DNA of 14,156 bases, from assembly GCA_913044085.1 (NCBI GenBank), contig CAJWNW010000037.1, forward strand, positions 1-14,156, written 5' to 3'. Position 1 is the first letter of the stretch. Each line of letters opens with the position of its first letter. Shown piece by piece: positions 1-6,348 of this stretch. Under the pieces are notes generated by a model that searched no databases, had not been told where the DNA came from, and worked only from the letters and a program-made list of their open reading frames with translations. Both the position numbers and the translations under genes were made by a program. Source of the DNA: an uncultured Flavobacteriaceae bacterium (GTDB lineage: Bacteria > Bacteroidota > Bacteroidia > Flavobacteriales > Flavobacteriaceae).

Positions 1-65
1 GAATTTTAGAGCAACAGCCTCAAAATATTTTTTTGATAAAAGCCACTTACCGCTTTAACTTATAA
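1..65 (+). CDS. C-terminal end of an unidentified protein, possibly an outer-membrane beta-barrel (partial)
   Basis: Only the last 20 complete codons are in the window, read from base 3 and ending in TAA at 63-65. The final residues, NIFLIKATYRFNL, alternate hydrophobic and polar residues and finish in an aromatic-rich strand. That is how Bacteroidota outer-membrane beta-barrels such as TonB-dependent receptors usually end. This is an inference from a very short tail. Another frame (bases 2-58) is also open from the window edge, so the frame choice rests on the barrel-like pattern alone. No strong terminator is visible between this stop and the ctaB promoter. Confidence 0.38.
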   Translation, partial: ILEQQPQNIFLIKATYRFNL

Positions 66-103
66 GCCGTTTGTTTTAACTAGAACGTTTTTATGATATT
101 ATA

Positions 104-134
104 TTGAATAAAATATAATTAAGAATTATCTTTG
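104..134 (+). promoter_or_regulatory. Bacteroidota-type promoter of ctaB
   Basis: A TTG at 104-106 (-33 element) is followed after 20 bases by TATCTTTG at 127-134, a full match to the TAnnTTTG -7 consensus of the Bacteroidota housekeeping sigma factor. Transcription would begin at about 138-142, only a few bases before the ATG at 147. It probably drives the cytochrome oxidase genes downstream. Confidence 0.65.
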
Positions 135-146
135 TCAACTTAAGAA

Positions 147-1055
147 ATGGATACCAGCGCTATGGCTCAAAATGTTGTCTTGTCTGAACCCCCCGTCAGT
201 CGTTTAAGCGATTTTAAGACGATTACGAAAACGGGCCTGTCCTTAAGTGTTGTTTTTTCTTGCATCGCGGGCTATCTGCTTGCCGCAGAAACTATAAATA
301 TTTCTAAACTTCTTTTTCTAGCTTTTGGCGGGTATTGCATGGTAGGGGCTTCTAACGTATTCAATCAAATCATCGAAAGGGATTTGGATGCTGTTATGGA
401 GCGCACTAAAAACAGACCTATTCCAATGGGAAGAATTTCTGTAAAAAATGCATTTATACTTGGGGCAATTCTTACAATAATTGGCTTGATTATTTTGTAT
501 GCGATTAATCCCATCACCGCTATGTTTTCCGCCATTTCAATATTTATATACACTAGTGTTTATACACCACTTAAACAGAAAACTGCTCTTTCCGTTTTAG
601 CCGGCGCTATCCCTGGTGCAATTCCATTTATGCTGGGCTGGGTTGCTTGCACAGGACATTTTGGTTTAGAGGCTGGCATTTTATTTATGATGCAGTTTTT
701 TTGGCAATTTCCACATTTTTGGTCTATAGCTTGGTTGCTAGATAAAGATTATAATAAAGCAGGCTTTAAAATGTTACCTACGGGCACTAAAGACAGAGGC
801 ACTGTACTTCAAATTATTGGTTACATCTGCTGGACAATAATAATATGTTTGGTCCCATTATCAGACTTTACTGGAAGCTTAAAACTCTCAATATACGCCG
901 CCGTACCTGTCCTTATTGCAGGCCTTGTTTTTTTGTATTATGGATTCAAGCTTTTTAAAAATAAATCCGAGAATACGGCAAAAAAATTGATGGCAGTTAG
1001 TATTGTGTATTTAATGAGTATGCAAATTATTTATGTTTTAGATAAATTTATTTAA
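147..1055 (+). CDS. ctaB: Protoheme IX farnesyltransferase (heme O synthase)
   Basis: This UbiA-family integral membrane prenyltransferase transfers a farnesyl group to heme B to give heme O, the precursor of heme A in aa3/caa3 oxidases. The family motif is clear: N70, then N73-Q74, E77-R78-D79, D81 and RTKNRP at 86-91, which binds the prenyl diphosphate through Mg2+. The second motif, around residues 193-213, reads FWSIAWLLDKDY followed by AGFKMLPT, typical of CyoE/CtaB. The 302-residue length is normal, with about eight or nine hydrophobic segments. It starts at ATG 147; ATG 162 is an in-frame alternative that would give a more usual leader length behind the promoter at 104-134. The next gene starts five bases after the stop, so they are cotranscribed. 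Confidence 0.95.
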   Translation: MDTSAMAQNVVLSEPPVSRLSDFKTITKTGLSLSVVFSCIAGYLLAAETINISKLLFLAFGGYCMVGASNVFNQIIERDLDAVMERTKNRPIPMGRISVKNAFILGAILTIIGLIILYAINPITAMFSAISIFIYTSVYTPLKQKTALSVLAGAIPGAIPFMLGWVACTGHFGLEAGILFMMQFFWQFPHFWSIAWLLDKDYNKAGFKMLPTGTKDRGTVLQIIGYICWTIIICLVPLSDFTGSLKLSIYAAVPVLIAGLVFLYYGFKLFKNKSENTAKKLMAVSIVYLMSMQIIYVLDKFI

Positions 1056-1060
1056 GAGCT

Positions 1061-1651
1061 ATGGATTTAACAAAGGGAACATCGCAAGAAAAGAAAGGTC
1101 GCGCTAAAGTAATGATGTTGTGGTTTGGTATCATATCTCTAATCATGTCTTTTGGAGGTCTAACCAGTGCTTTTATAGTGAGTAGTACCCGAGAAGATTG
1201 GGTTCGTAATTTTCAGTTGCCGGATTCATTCACATTGAGTACAATAATCATTGTGGTGAGTAGCATTTTGCTTTTTGCTTCTAAAAAAATGCTGATTAGA
1301 GCGCAGTATTCAAGGAGTGTGGCTTTACTCTTAGGGACTTTTGTTTGCGGTCTGGCTTTTATCTACACCCAATTTTCGGGATTTAATGAGCTCATAACCA
1401 TGGGTTATAATTTCACAGGTCCCACCAGCAACATTACCATGTCTTACATTTATATCATCGCTGTATTTCATATATTTCATGTTTTGGCAGGATTGATATG
1501 CCTCGCGGTTGTTATTGTTAGGCATTTAAAAAAGGCGTATACACCCAAAGACAAAATTGGATTTGATCTGGCCTCAACATTTTGGCATTTTATTGACTTT
1601 TTATGGCTGTATCTCTTTTTCTTTATATATTTCTTTAACAGAATAAATTGA
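1061..1651 (+). CDS. Cytochrome c oxidase subunit III-like protein, short paralogue
   Basis: This 196-residue membrane protein of the COX3 family has about five hydrophobic helices (roughly 17-40, 58-74, 87-107, 127-153 and 170-193). Family motifs visible are HIFHVLAG at 137-144 and WHFIDFLW at 175-182, the latter matching the W-H-F-(V/I)-D signature near the C-terminus. It is expected to sit in the inner membrane beside the oxidase catalytic subunits. The usual Q-A-Y/W-E-W element of helix III reads QFSGF at 104-108, so the conserved membrane glutamate is replaced, apparently by G107. The adjacent gene is a second, longer COX3 that keeps that residue. Which of the two performs the classical subunit III role cannot be told from sequence; naming this one an accessory subunit is inference. 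Confidence 0.88.
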   Translation: MDLTKGTSQEKKGRAKVMMLWFGIISLIMSFGGLTSAFIVSSTREDWVRNFQLPDSFTLSTIIIVVSSILLFASKKMLIRAQYSRSVALLLGTFVCGLAFIYTQFSGFNELITMGYNFTGPTSNITMSYIYIIAVFHIFHVLAGLICLAVVIVRHLKKAYTPKDKIGFDLASTFWHFIDFLWLYLFFFIYFFNRIN

Positions 1652-1652
1652 T

Positions 1653-1660
1653 TATTTTTG
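1653..1660 (+). promoter_or_regulatory. Possible internal -7 element before the second COX3 gene
   Basis: TATTTTTG matches TAnnTTTG and lies 25 bases before the ATG at 1686, a reasonable leader length. No TTG lies 17-23 bases upstream, so the -33 element is missing or weak. It may give extra transcription of the downstream subunit genes. Confidence 0.35.
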
Positions 1661-1685
1661 CGAAACTCAAAATAACGAATTGATT

Positions 1686-2687
1686 ATGGATTCTACAGCA
1701 ATAAGCACAGGAACAGAAGGGGCCACTTGGGGCGGTGGTAACCAGCCGCTCAAGTCCAGCTATGGTAAAATGATGATGTGGTTCTTTATCGTTTCTGATG
1801 CTTTGACTTTTTCTGGATTTTTAGCAGCCTATGGTTTTTCAAGGTTTAAATTTATTGACTATTGGCCCATAGCCGATGAAGTGTTTACGCACGTTCCTTT
1901 TTTACACGGACAAGAGCTGCCCATGATTTATGTAGCTTTTATGACATTCGTTCTCATTATGTCTTCGGTGACCATGGTCTTGGCAGTGGATGCTGGCCAT
2001 CAAATGAAGAAAAGTAAAGTAATTTGGTACATGTTCTTTACCATTATTGGTGGGGCTATTTTTGTGGGGTCACAAGCATGGGAATGGGCTACTTTTATCC
2101 AGGGTGACTACGGCGCGGTTCAGACCAAAGGCGGTAATATTTTACAATTTGGGAGTTATAAATCTGTTGAAGGAGAAGCTGTTTTTAAAAGAATACCGGT
2201 TGAAGAATTTGCTATTGCAGGCTCCTCAGAACGAATCCAGCACGAAGGTAAAAGCGGTATTTGGTTTAAATCTGAGGGCAGCCTTGCTGACTATACCGTT
2301 AACGATGTGTATCTTGGTTTGTTGGCCAATCCCAATATACTGGTGCGCACCCAAACGATTAACGAAAAAGGCGAAAAGACCGTTTTATCAAGAGAAGAAT
2401 CTTTGCGCCAACTCAAGACCAACGGCAAGCGCTATGTCAAGGGTGCCAATTTAGAAGTCAATGAGTACGGTGCCCCATTGTTTGCAGATTTCTTTTTTTT
2501 TATTACAGGGTTTCATGGTTTTCATGTTTTATCAGGTGTTGTGATAAATATCATTATTTTCTTTAATGTGATTATTGGCACTTACGAGCGCAGAAAAAAT
2601 TATGAAATGGTTGAAAAAGTAGGCTTGTATTGGCATTTTGTTGATTTAGTTTGGGTTTTCGTATTCACCTTCTTTTACCTTGTTTAA
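1686..2687 (+). CDS. ctaE: Cytochrome c oxidase subunit III with a soluble insertion
   Basis: This 333-residue COX3-family protein is the inner-membrane subunit III of a heme-copper oxidase. Helices lie at about 29-50, 80-101, 112-136, 266-296 and 314-332. SQAWEW at 129-134 carries the conserved membrane glutamate (E133). GFHGFHVLSG at 275-284 and WHFVDLVW at 316-323 are the C-terminal signatures. Between E133 and the next helix, residues about 141-262 form a largely hydrophilic insertion of roughly 120 residues, absent from ordinary subunit III of about 200 residues. I take ATG 1686 as the start; a TTG two codons earlier (1680) is in frame but less likely. It lies 34 bases after the short paralogue and 17 bases before subunit IV. 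Confidence 0.93.
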   Translation: MDSTAISTGTEGATWGGGNQPLKSSYGKMMMWFFIVSDALTFSGFLAAYGFSRFKFIDYWPIADEVFTHVPFLHGQELPMIYVAFMTFVLIMSSVTMVLAVDAGHQMKKSKVIWYMFFTIIGGAIFVGSQAWEWATFIQGDYGAVQTKGGNILQFGSYKSVEGEAVFKRIPVEEFAIAGSSERIQHEGKSGIWFKSEGSLADYTVNDVYLGLLANPNILVRTQTINEKGEKTVLSREESLRQLKTNGKRYVKGANLEVNEYGAPLFADFFFFITGFHGFHVLSGVVINIIIFFNVIIGTYERRKNYEMVEKVGLYWHFVDLVWVFVFTFFYLV

Positions 2688-2704
2688 AATAAATACTGAG
2701 AATA

Positions 2705-3148
2705 ATGGCAGACCACGCACATAAATTAGAAATTTTTAGAGGACTGATAAAGTTCAAATCCAATACACAAAAAATATGGGGTGTACTTTTACTGCTTTCT
2801 ATTATTACAGCGGTAGAAGTAGTACTAGGAATCTATAAGCCTGACATTTTAATGGTACCATCCATGAGCCCTTTTGAGGGCGGTGTAGGTGCGACCCTTT
2901 TAAACATTACGTTTTCTGCCTTTATTTACACCAAAAGCTTAAACCTTATTTTTATAGTATTGACCATCATAAAGGCTTATTACATTACTTGGGACTTTAT
3001 GCACATGCGTGACGAAACAAAATCGCTAAGACGTATTGTAGTTTGGACTGCGGTCTTTTTAATTTGCTATCTCATCTTTATTCTACTTCAAGAAGGAAGT
3101 TATATAGAATCGGTTTACACCCAAGGCCACGTCAAAAGAGACTTTTAA
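2705..3148 (+). CDS. Cytochrome c oxidase subunit IV (prokaryotic type)
   Basis: This 147-residue protein has three hydrophobic segments (about 24-43, 77-95 and 108-127). The second leads into KAYYITWDFMHMRDE at 89-103, the typical pattern of bacterial oxidase subunit IV, where a K-A-(F/Y)-Y-I segment is followed by a F-M-H motif. It is a small inner-membrane subunit thought to stabilise the oxidase. The N-terminal ADHAHK stretch is histidine-containing and cytoplasmic by charge. It is the last subunit gene of the block: its stop codon lies inside a terminator-like hairpin (3134-3167). Confidence 0.88.
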   Translation: MADHAHKLEIFRGLIKFKSNTQKIWGVLLLLSIITAVEVVLGIYKPDILMVPSMSPFEGGVGATLLNITFSAFIYTKSLNLIFIVLTIIKAYYITWDFMHMRDETKSLRRIVVWTAVFLICYLIFILLQEGSYIESVYTQGHVKRDF

Positions 3149-3167
3149 AGACACTTTGTCTACTTTT
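3134..3167 (+). terminator. Terminator-like hairpin at the end of the subunit gene block
   Basis: AAAAGAGAC at 3134-3142 pairs with GTCTACTTTT at 3158-3167, giving nine pairs with one bulged A and a 15-base loop, followed by another T. It overlaps the last codons and stop of the subunit IV gene. A smaller alternative stem, AGACA-CTT-TGTCT, lies at 3149-3161. The stem is GC-poor, so termination may be partial. Confidence 0.4.
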
Positions 3168-3284
3168 TAGCACAATATTTTTTTCTAACCAGATTTTAGC
3201 GCCTAATAAAAAAGTGTTAAAACGGATTATTCAGTTTATATCCTCGTTACTATTAATTAATTTTACATTCTAAATCAACGGCCA

Positions 3285-3989
3285 ATGTTTGACTTAAATC
3301 TTCAGAATGCTTTAAAGAAAGACCGCGATAGGCGCATAAGTAGCCAAGACTTAAAAGCTTTGGTACAACGTATCTTTGACCATAAAGAAGCCACCAAGGC
3401 CCATATTAAATCGAAACTAGTCAAAAAAAACTCCGCTTACCAAAACAGTTTAGCTTTTGATAATCTTGATGTGGATAGGATTTTCCATATTGAGTCCATT
3501 GAAAAGTTATGCATCAGGTACCGTCTTAGATTTTTGGACACCCATTTGTTTAAGGGGGACTACCCTCATGAATTATACAGCATCATTCCCGAATTAGAAG
3601 CCACCCACGACACCCAATTAGAAAACTTTAAAATAATGGCGCCCTCCAAACTTTTTAGGTTAAAGACTAAAGAAGATCCCTTGCTGTTTGTACCTATTGG
3701 TAATGGCTACTATTACCTAGTCCATAAATGGGGGAATGACCTAAAAACTTACAGAAAATTTCTGGTTTGGCCTTTTAAAAATGTCAATACATTAATATTT
3801 ACTTCTATCTTCTTAAGCTTTGCGTCCACTGCTGCCAGCGCTTTACTTTTTGATAAGCTTTCAGATACTCAATTGTTCGTAATCTTTGTATTCAATATCA
3901 AAACGTTTGTTTTCATTACATTTTATTTGTTGTTCATGATGCGGAAAAATTTTAACGAGTCCATCTGGGACAGTAAGTATAAAAATTAA
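3285..3989 (+). CDS. Conserved flavobacterial two-helix membrane protein of unknown function
   Basis: I cannot assign this 234-residue protein to a characterised family, though it resembles a hypothetical protein I recall from Flavobacteriaceae. Residues 1-165 are soluble and charged. They include a lysine/arginine-rich N-terminus, an FDNLDVDRIFHIESIEKLC-like segment (58-76), and a distinctive FKIMAPSKLF segment (115-124) followed by DPLLFVPIGNGYYYLVHKWG (131-150). Two hydrophobic helices follow at about 169-189 and 197-219, with a short polar tail. No signal peptide or catalytic motif is visible, so the soluble part probably faces the cytoplasm. It lies 136 bases after oxidase subunit IV and ends just before the terminator at 4006. 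No consensus promoter is visible upstream, so it may depend on read-through. A role in oxidase biogenesis is a guess from position only. Confidence 0.8.
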   Translation: MFDLNLQNALKKDRDRRISSQDLKALVQRIFDHKEATKAHIKSKLVKKNSAYQNSLAFDNLDVDRIFHIESIEKLCIRYRLRFLDTHLFKGDYPHELYSIIPELEATHDTQLENFKIMAPSKLFRLKTKEDPLLFVPIGNGYYYLVHKWGNDLKTYRKFLVWPFKNVNTLIFTSIFLSFASTAASALLFDKLSDTQLFVIFVFNIKTFVFITFYLLFMMRKNFNESIWDSKYKN

Positions 3990-4005
3990 GAATATATTAT
4001 AACAC

Positions 4006-4040
4006 AAAAGATTGGCATTATGTCGGTCTTTTATATTTTT
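4006..4040 (+). terminator. Intrinsic terminator after the oxidase block
   Basis: Bases 4006-4016 (AAAAGATTGGC) pair with 4022-4032 (GTCGGTCTTTT) in RNA: eleven pairs including three G-U, with the loop ATTAT. An interrupted T tract follows at 4029-4040. It sits 17 bases after the upstream stop and has the A-stem-T form of an intrinsic terminator. Its stem contains the -33 element of the next promoter. Confidence 0.65.
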
Positions 4041-4041
4041 G
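4012..4041 (+). promoter_or_regulatory. Bacteroidota-type promoter of the maturation genes, overlapping the terminator
   Basis: TTG at 4012-4014 and TATTTTTG at 4034-4041 are separated by 19 bases, a full consensus match with ideal spacing. The TTG lies within the terminator stem. The -7 element ends four bases before the ATG at 4046, so transcription would start at or next to the start codon and the mRNA may be leaderless. Confidence 0.6.
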
Positions 4042-4045
4042 TGCC

Positions 4046-4750
4046 ATGTATGTATCCAAAATAAAAAAGCCCCTGGTTCTTTCCGTCTTGTTTTTTTTGC
4101 CGGTGCTTTTCCTGTTATTTTTATATCCCTCTAAACACAATTATGAAACCCTTGATATTGTTCAGACAAATATTCCTGAACTTTACGATTTTAAAACACT
4201 TGATGGAGACAGCATCCAGTTGGAAGGTCATTTATCCGTTGTTGGATTTTTGGGCAATAGCCCTATGGATGACGCCACTTTTGCCTTGAATTTAAAGGAG
4301 CTCATATATGATAAATTTCTAGGCTTTAAAAGATTTCAGGTATTGGCATTGGTACCTTATTCTGCAAAACATCAAGTTTTAGAATTGAACAAAGAACTCA
4401 ATGCATTTGCTCCATTGCAATATTGGAAGTTTGCTTTTGGAACTGATAAGGCCATTAGGGAGGCTTATACTAATTTTAAAATAACACGCCCATTAACCCG
4501 TAATTTATCATCTCAACATGTGTTTGTCGTTGACAGAGAGCGTCATCAAAGAGGGCGCTTAGACGACCGTATAAAATCTGAAATTGAAAGTAATGCCTTT
4601 GTTTACGCCATGACTTCATACGATGTTTTAGAAATTTCAGATTTAAAAAACAAAATGAGTGATGACATCCGCATTTTATTCACAGAATACCGTCAAAAAC
4701 GAAAGGGTAATTTTAGTTCGACCACCCGCCGAGCCAATGATTTAAAATAA
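4046..4750 (+). CDS. Membrane-anchored Sco-like (thioredoxin-fold) protein without cysteines
   Basis: This 234-residue protein has a basic N-terminus, one membrane anchor (about 10-27), then a periplasmic domain that resembles Sco/thioredoxin-fold proteins. LYDFKTLDGDSIQLEGHLSV (46-65) parallels the first strands of the next gene product, and HVFVVDRERHQRGR (158-171) parallels its HSGNFALIDKEGYIR segment. Where Sco has CxxxC, this protein has GFLGNSP (67-73), and there is no cysteine anywhere in the chain. The copper-ligand histidine of Sco aligns with a serine. It therefore cannot bind copper or do thiol chemistry in the usual way. A basic tail follows (216-234). The stop TAA shares its last base with the next ATG (TAATG), so translation is coupled to the true Sco. 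The partner or scaffold role in oxidase assembly is inferred. Confidence 0.8.
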   Translation: MYVSKIKKPLVLSVLFFLPVLFLLFLYPSKHNYETLDIVQTNIPELYDFKTLDGDSIQLEGHLSVVGFLGNSPMDDATFALNLKELIYDKFLGFKRFQVLALVPYSAKHQVLELNKELNAFAPLQYWKFAFGTDKAIREAYTNFKITRPLTRNLSSQHVFVVDRERHQRGRLDDRIKSEIESNAFVYAMTSYDVLEISDLKNKMSDDIRILFTEYRQKRKGNFSSTTRRANDLK

Positions 4751-5496
4751 TGAACAAAAATAATTATTCATATATAGGCATAGCTTTTACCATACTGGTT
4801 TTTGGTATTATTTTTATTCCTAAAATAGTGACACGGGTCCAAGCTGGGGACATCACCAGAACAGAAAGTCGCAGTAAAAATGTCATTTTACAAACGACAG
4901 ATTCAACTCCGCTTTCATATCTAATAATTGATGGAGAACGCAAAAAAGTAATGCCCTTTAGTTTTACAAACCAGAATGGTCTAACCATTACCAATAAAGA
5001 CTTTAATGGGCGTGTTTATTTGGTTGAATTCTTCTTTACGACCTGTCCTACTATTTGTCCGAAAATGAGTCAAAATCTAGTAGACATTCAAAACACATTC
5101 CCCAAACGCTCGGATTTTGGGATTGCCTCAATAACGATTAATCCCAATTATGATACGGTTGAAGTATTAAAAAATTATGCAAATCAAAACGGAGTTATCC
5201 ATCCAAATTGGCATTTTCTTACAGGTAAACAAGAAAAAATTTATAATCTCGCGAATGTTGGGTTTAATCTTTATGCTGCTCAAGTAGAGGGCGCTGCAGG
5301 TGGTTTTGAGCATTCGGGTAATTTCGCCCTCATTGACAAAGAGGGGTACATTCGTTCTAGAACGGATGCTTTTGGAAATCCAAAGATATACTACAAAGGC
5401 ACGGTCAGTCAAAAAGACCAAATAAGCGAAGAAGGGGAATTGGAAGAGATTTCTGCGCTTAAGGAAGACATTTTAAAATTATTAGATAATGAATAA
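4750..5496 (+). CDS. Sco1/SenC family copper chaperone for cytochrome oxidase
   Basis: Sco proteins sit in the inner membrane facing the periplasm and deliver copper to, or reduce the cysteines of, the CuA site of oxidase subunit II. This 248-residue protein has one N-terminal anchor (about 8-24) and a thioredoxin-like domain. The copper ligands are complete: C99 and C103 in TTCPTICP and H188 in GFEHSGNFALID. The DFNGRVYLVEFFFT segment (84-97) is the usual strand before the CxxxC. The C-terminal part is rich in glutamate. It overlaps the cysteine-free paralogue by one base upstream and the DUF420 gene by eight bases downstream, so the three are translated together. Confidence 0.93.
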   Translation: MNKNNYSYIGIAFTILVFGIIFIPKIVTRVQAGDITRTESRSKNVILQTTDSTPLSYLIIDGERKKVMPFSFTNQNGLTITNKDFNGRVYLVEFFFTTCPTICPKMSQNLVDIQNTFPKRSDFGIASITINPNYDTVEVLKNYANQNGVIHPNWHFLTGKQEKIYNLANVGFNLYAAQVEGAAGGFEHSGNFALIDKEGYIRSRTDAFGNPKIYYKGTVSQKDQISEEGELEEISALKEDILKLLDNE

Positions 5497-6076
5497 TTCT
5501 TCCAATAAATACTCAGTATCAAAACTTAAGCTGTGGACAAATATTATCTCGATTTTTATTCCTCTGGCCGTGGCGCTTTTATTTACACTCAAATGGGACC
5601 AAGATCAATTAATCTTAATGAAAGAGATCGTTCTGTTTGAGGATTTACCTATTGCACAACCACTTACTTTTCTGCCTCCAATTTATGCTTCCATAAATGC
5701 CCTCACGGCCGCCTTGCTCATTGCCGCCTTGATTGCGATTAAAAGCAGGAAAATTTTCCTTCACGAATCTATAATGAAAACAGCCATTAGCTGCTCTGTC
5801 GTATTTCTATTGATGTATATTGCCTATCACATAACGAGCGACCCAACCCCCTATGGAGGTAAGGGCGCCATAAAGTATATTTACTACGTTATTTTAATCA
5901 GCCATATTTTTCTTTCTGTCGTGGTCATACCTTTGGTGTTGTACAGCTATATAAGGGCCTATTTGGAAGATTATAAAGCCCATAAAAAAATTGTAAAATT
6001 TGCCTATCCAGTGTGGTTGTATGTCGCTATCACAGGCGTTGTGGTTTACCTTATGATTTCTCCATATTATACTTAA
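5489..6076 (+). CDS. DUF420 family membrane protein, putative oxidase maturation factor
   Basis: This 195-residue protein has five hydrophobic helices (about 15-34, 61-84, 98-114, 129-154 and 172-190). DUF420 features visible are PPIYASINALTA at 63-74 and four spaced histidines: H92 (HESIM), H114 (AYHIT), H139 (SHIFLS) and H165 (HKKIVKFA). The closing PVWLYVAITGVVVYLM (174-189) is also typical. Histidines near the membrane edges suggest a metal or heme ligand set, but that is inference. From memory, a Firmicutes DUF420 member (CtaM) has been linked to aa3 oxidase maturation. The start ATGAATAA overlaps the Sco stop by eight bases. Confidence 0.88.
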   Translation: MNNSSNKYSVSKLKLWTNIISIFIPLAVALLFTLKWDQDQLILMKEIVLFEDLPIAQPLTFLPPIYASINALTAALLIAALIAIKSRKIFLHESIMKTAISCSVVFLLMYIAYHITSDPTPYGGKGAIKYIYYVILISHIFLSVVVIPLVLYSYIRAYLEDYKAHKKIVKFAYPVWLYVAITGVVVYLMISPYYT

Positions 6077-6079
6077 AAT

Positions 6080-6301
6080 TTGAAGCGCAGAGTTACATAT
6101 ATATTTTTGATTTTTGTGACGTTATTCGCTCAGTCTCAGTGTGCAATGTGTCGTGCTGTTTTAGAAAGTGAAGCTGGGCAAACCACTGCCAAAGGCGTCA
6201 ACGATGGTATTGTCTATTTGATGTTGATTCCTTACATTCTAATGGGAGGTTTGGCGCTTGTTACCTATCGCTATTTTAAAAAGGTTTCCAAAAAAAATTA
6301 A
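6080..6301 (+). CDS. Small CxxC membrane protein with TTG start
   Basis: This 73-residue protein has a basic start (KRR), a signal-like hydrophobic segment (6-17), then AQSQCAMCRAVLESEAG with C21 and C24, and a second helix (about 44-63) ending in a lysine-rich cytoplasmic tail. The only start that keeps the N-terminal signal is TTG at 6080, three bases after the preceding stop; the first in-frame ATG lies within the CxxC motif. The cysteines do not form a proper lipobox, because Q precedes C21, and the motif lacks the histidine of a CxxCH heme site. The pair would face the periplasm. Flavobacterial homologues near Sco/DUF420 genes are familiar to me, but I know of no function; copper handling or disulfide exchange is a guess from context. 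Confidence 0.8.
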   Translation: MKRRVTYIFLIFVTLFAQSQCAMCRAVLESEAGQTTAKGVNDGIVYLMLIPYILMGGLALVTYRYFKKVSKKN

Positions 6302-6325
6302 AATCCTTCATAATTAAAAAAATTC

Positions 6326-6345
6326 CTTTAAACCTAGATTTAAAG
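6326..6345 (+). terminator. Hairpin after the maturation operon, possible terminator
   Basis: CTTTAAA at 6326-6332 and TTTAAAG at 6339-6345 form a perfect seven-pair stem with a six-base loop. It begins 24 bases after the last stop, and a T-rich stretch follows at 6353-6359. The stem has only one G-C pair, so it is a weak candidate. Confidence 0.35.
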
Positions 6346-6348
6346 AGA

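Noticed and set aside
66..95. Possible terminator before ctaB (CGTT and AACG followed by Ts)
   Set aside because: The stem is only four pairs around a 12-base loop; too weak to call.
1646..1687. Ten-base direct repeat AATTGATTAT, 32 bases apart, spanning the stop of one COX3 gene and the start of the next
   Set aside because: AT-rich and not extended beyond ten bases; it could arise by chance, and no duplication of surrounding sequence is visible.
2047..2454. 135-codon open frame inside the long COX3 gene
   Set aside because: It is a shadow frame of the hydrophilic insertion. The main frame reads through with intact family motifs on both sides, so no frameshift is implied.
3043..3273. 76-codon open frame overlapping the end of subunit IV and the following gap
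   Set aside because: It lies mostly in another frame of a clear gene, has no recognisable domain, and its tail follows AT-rich spacer composition.
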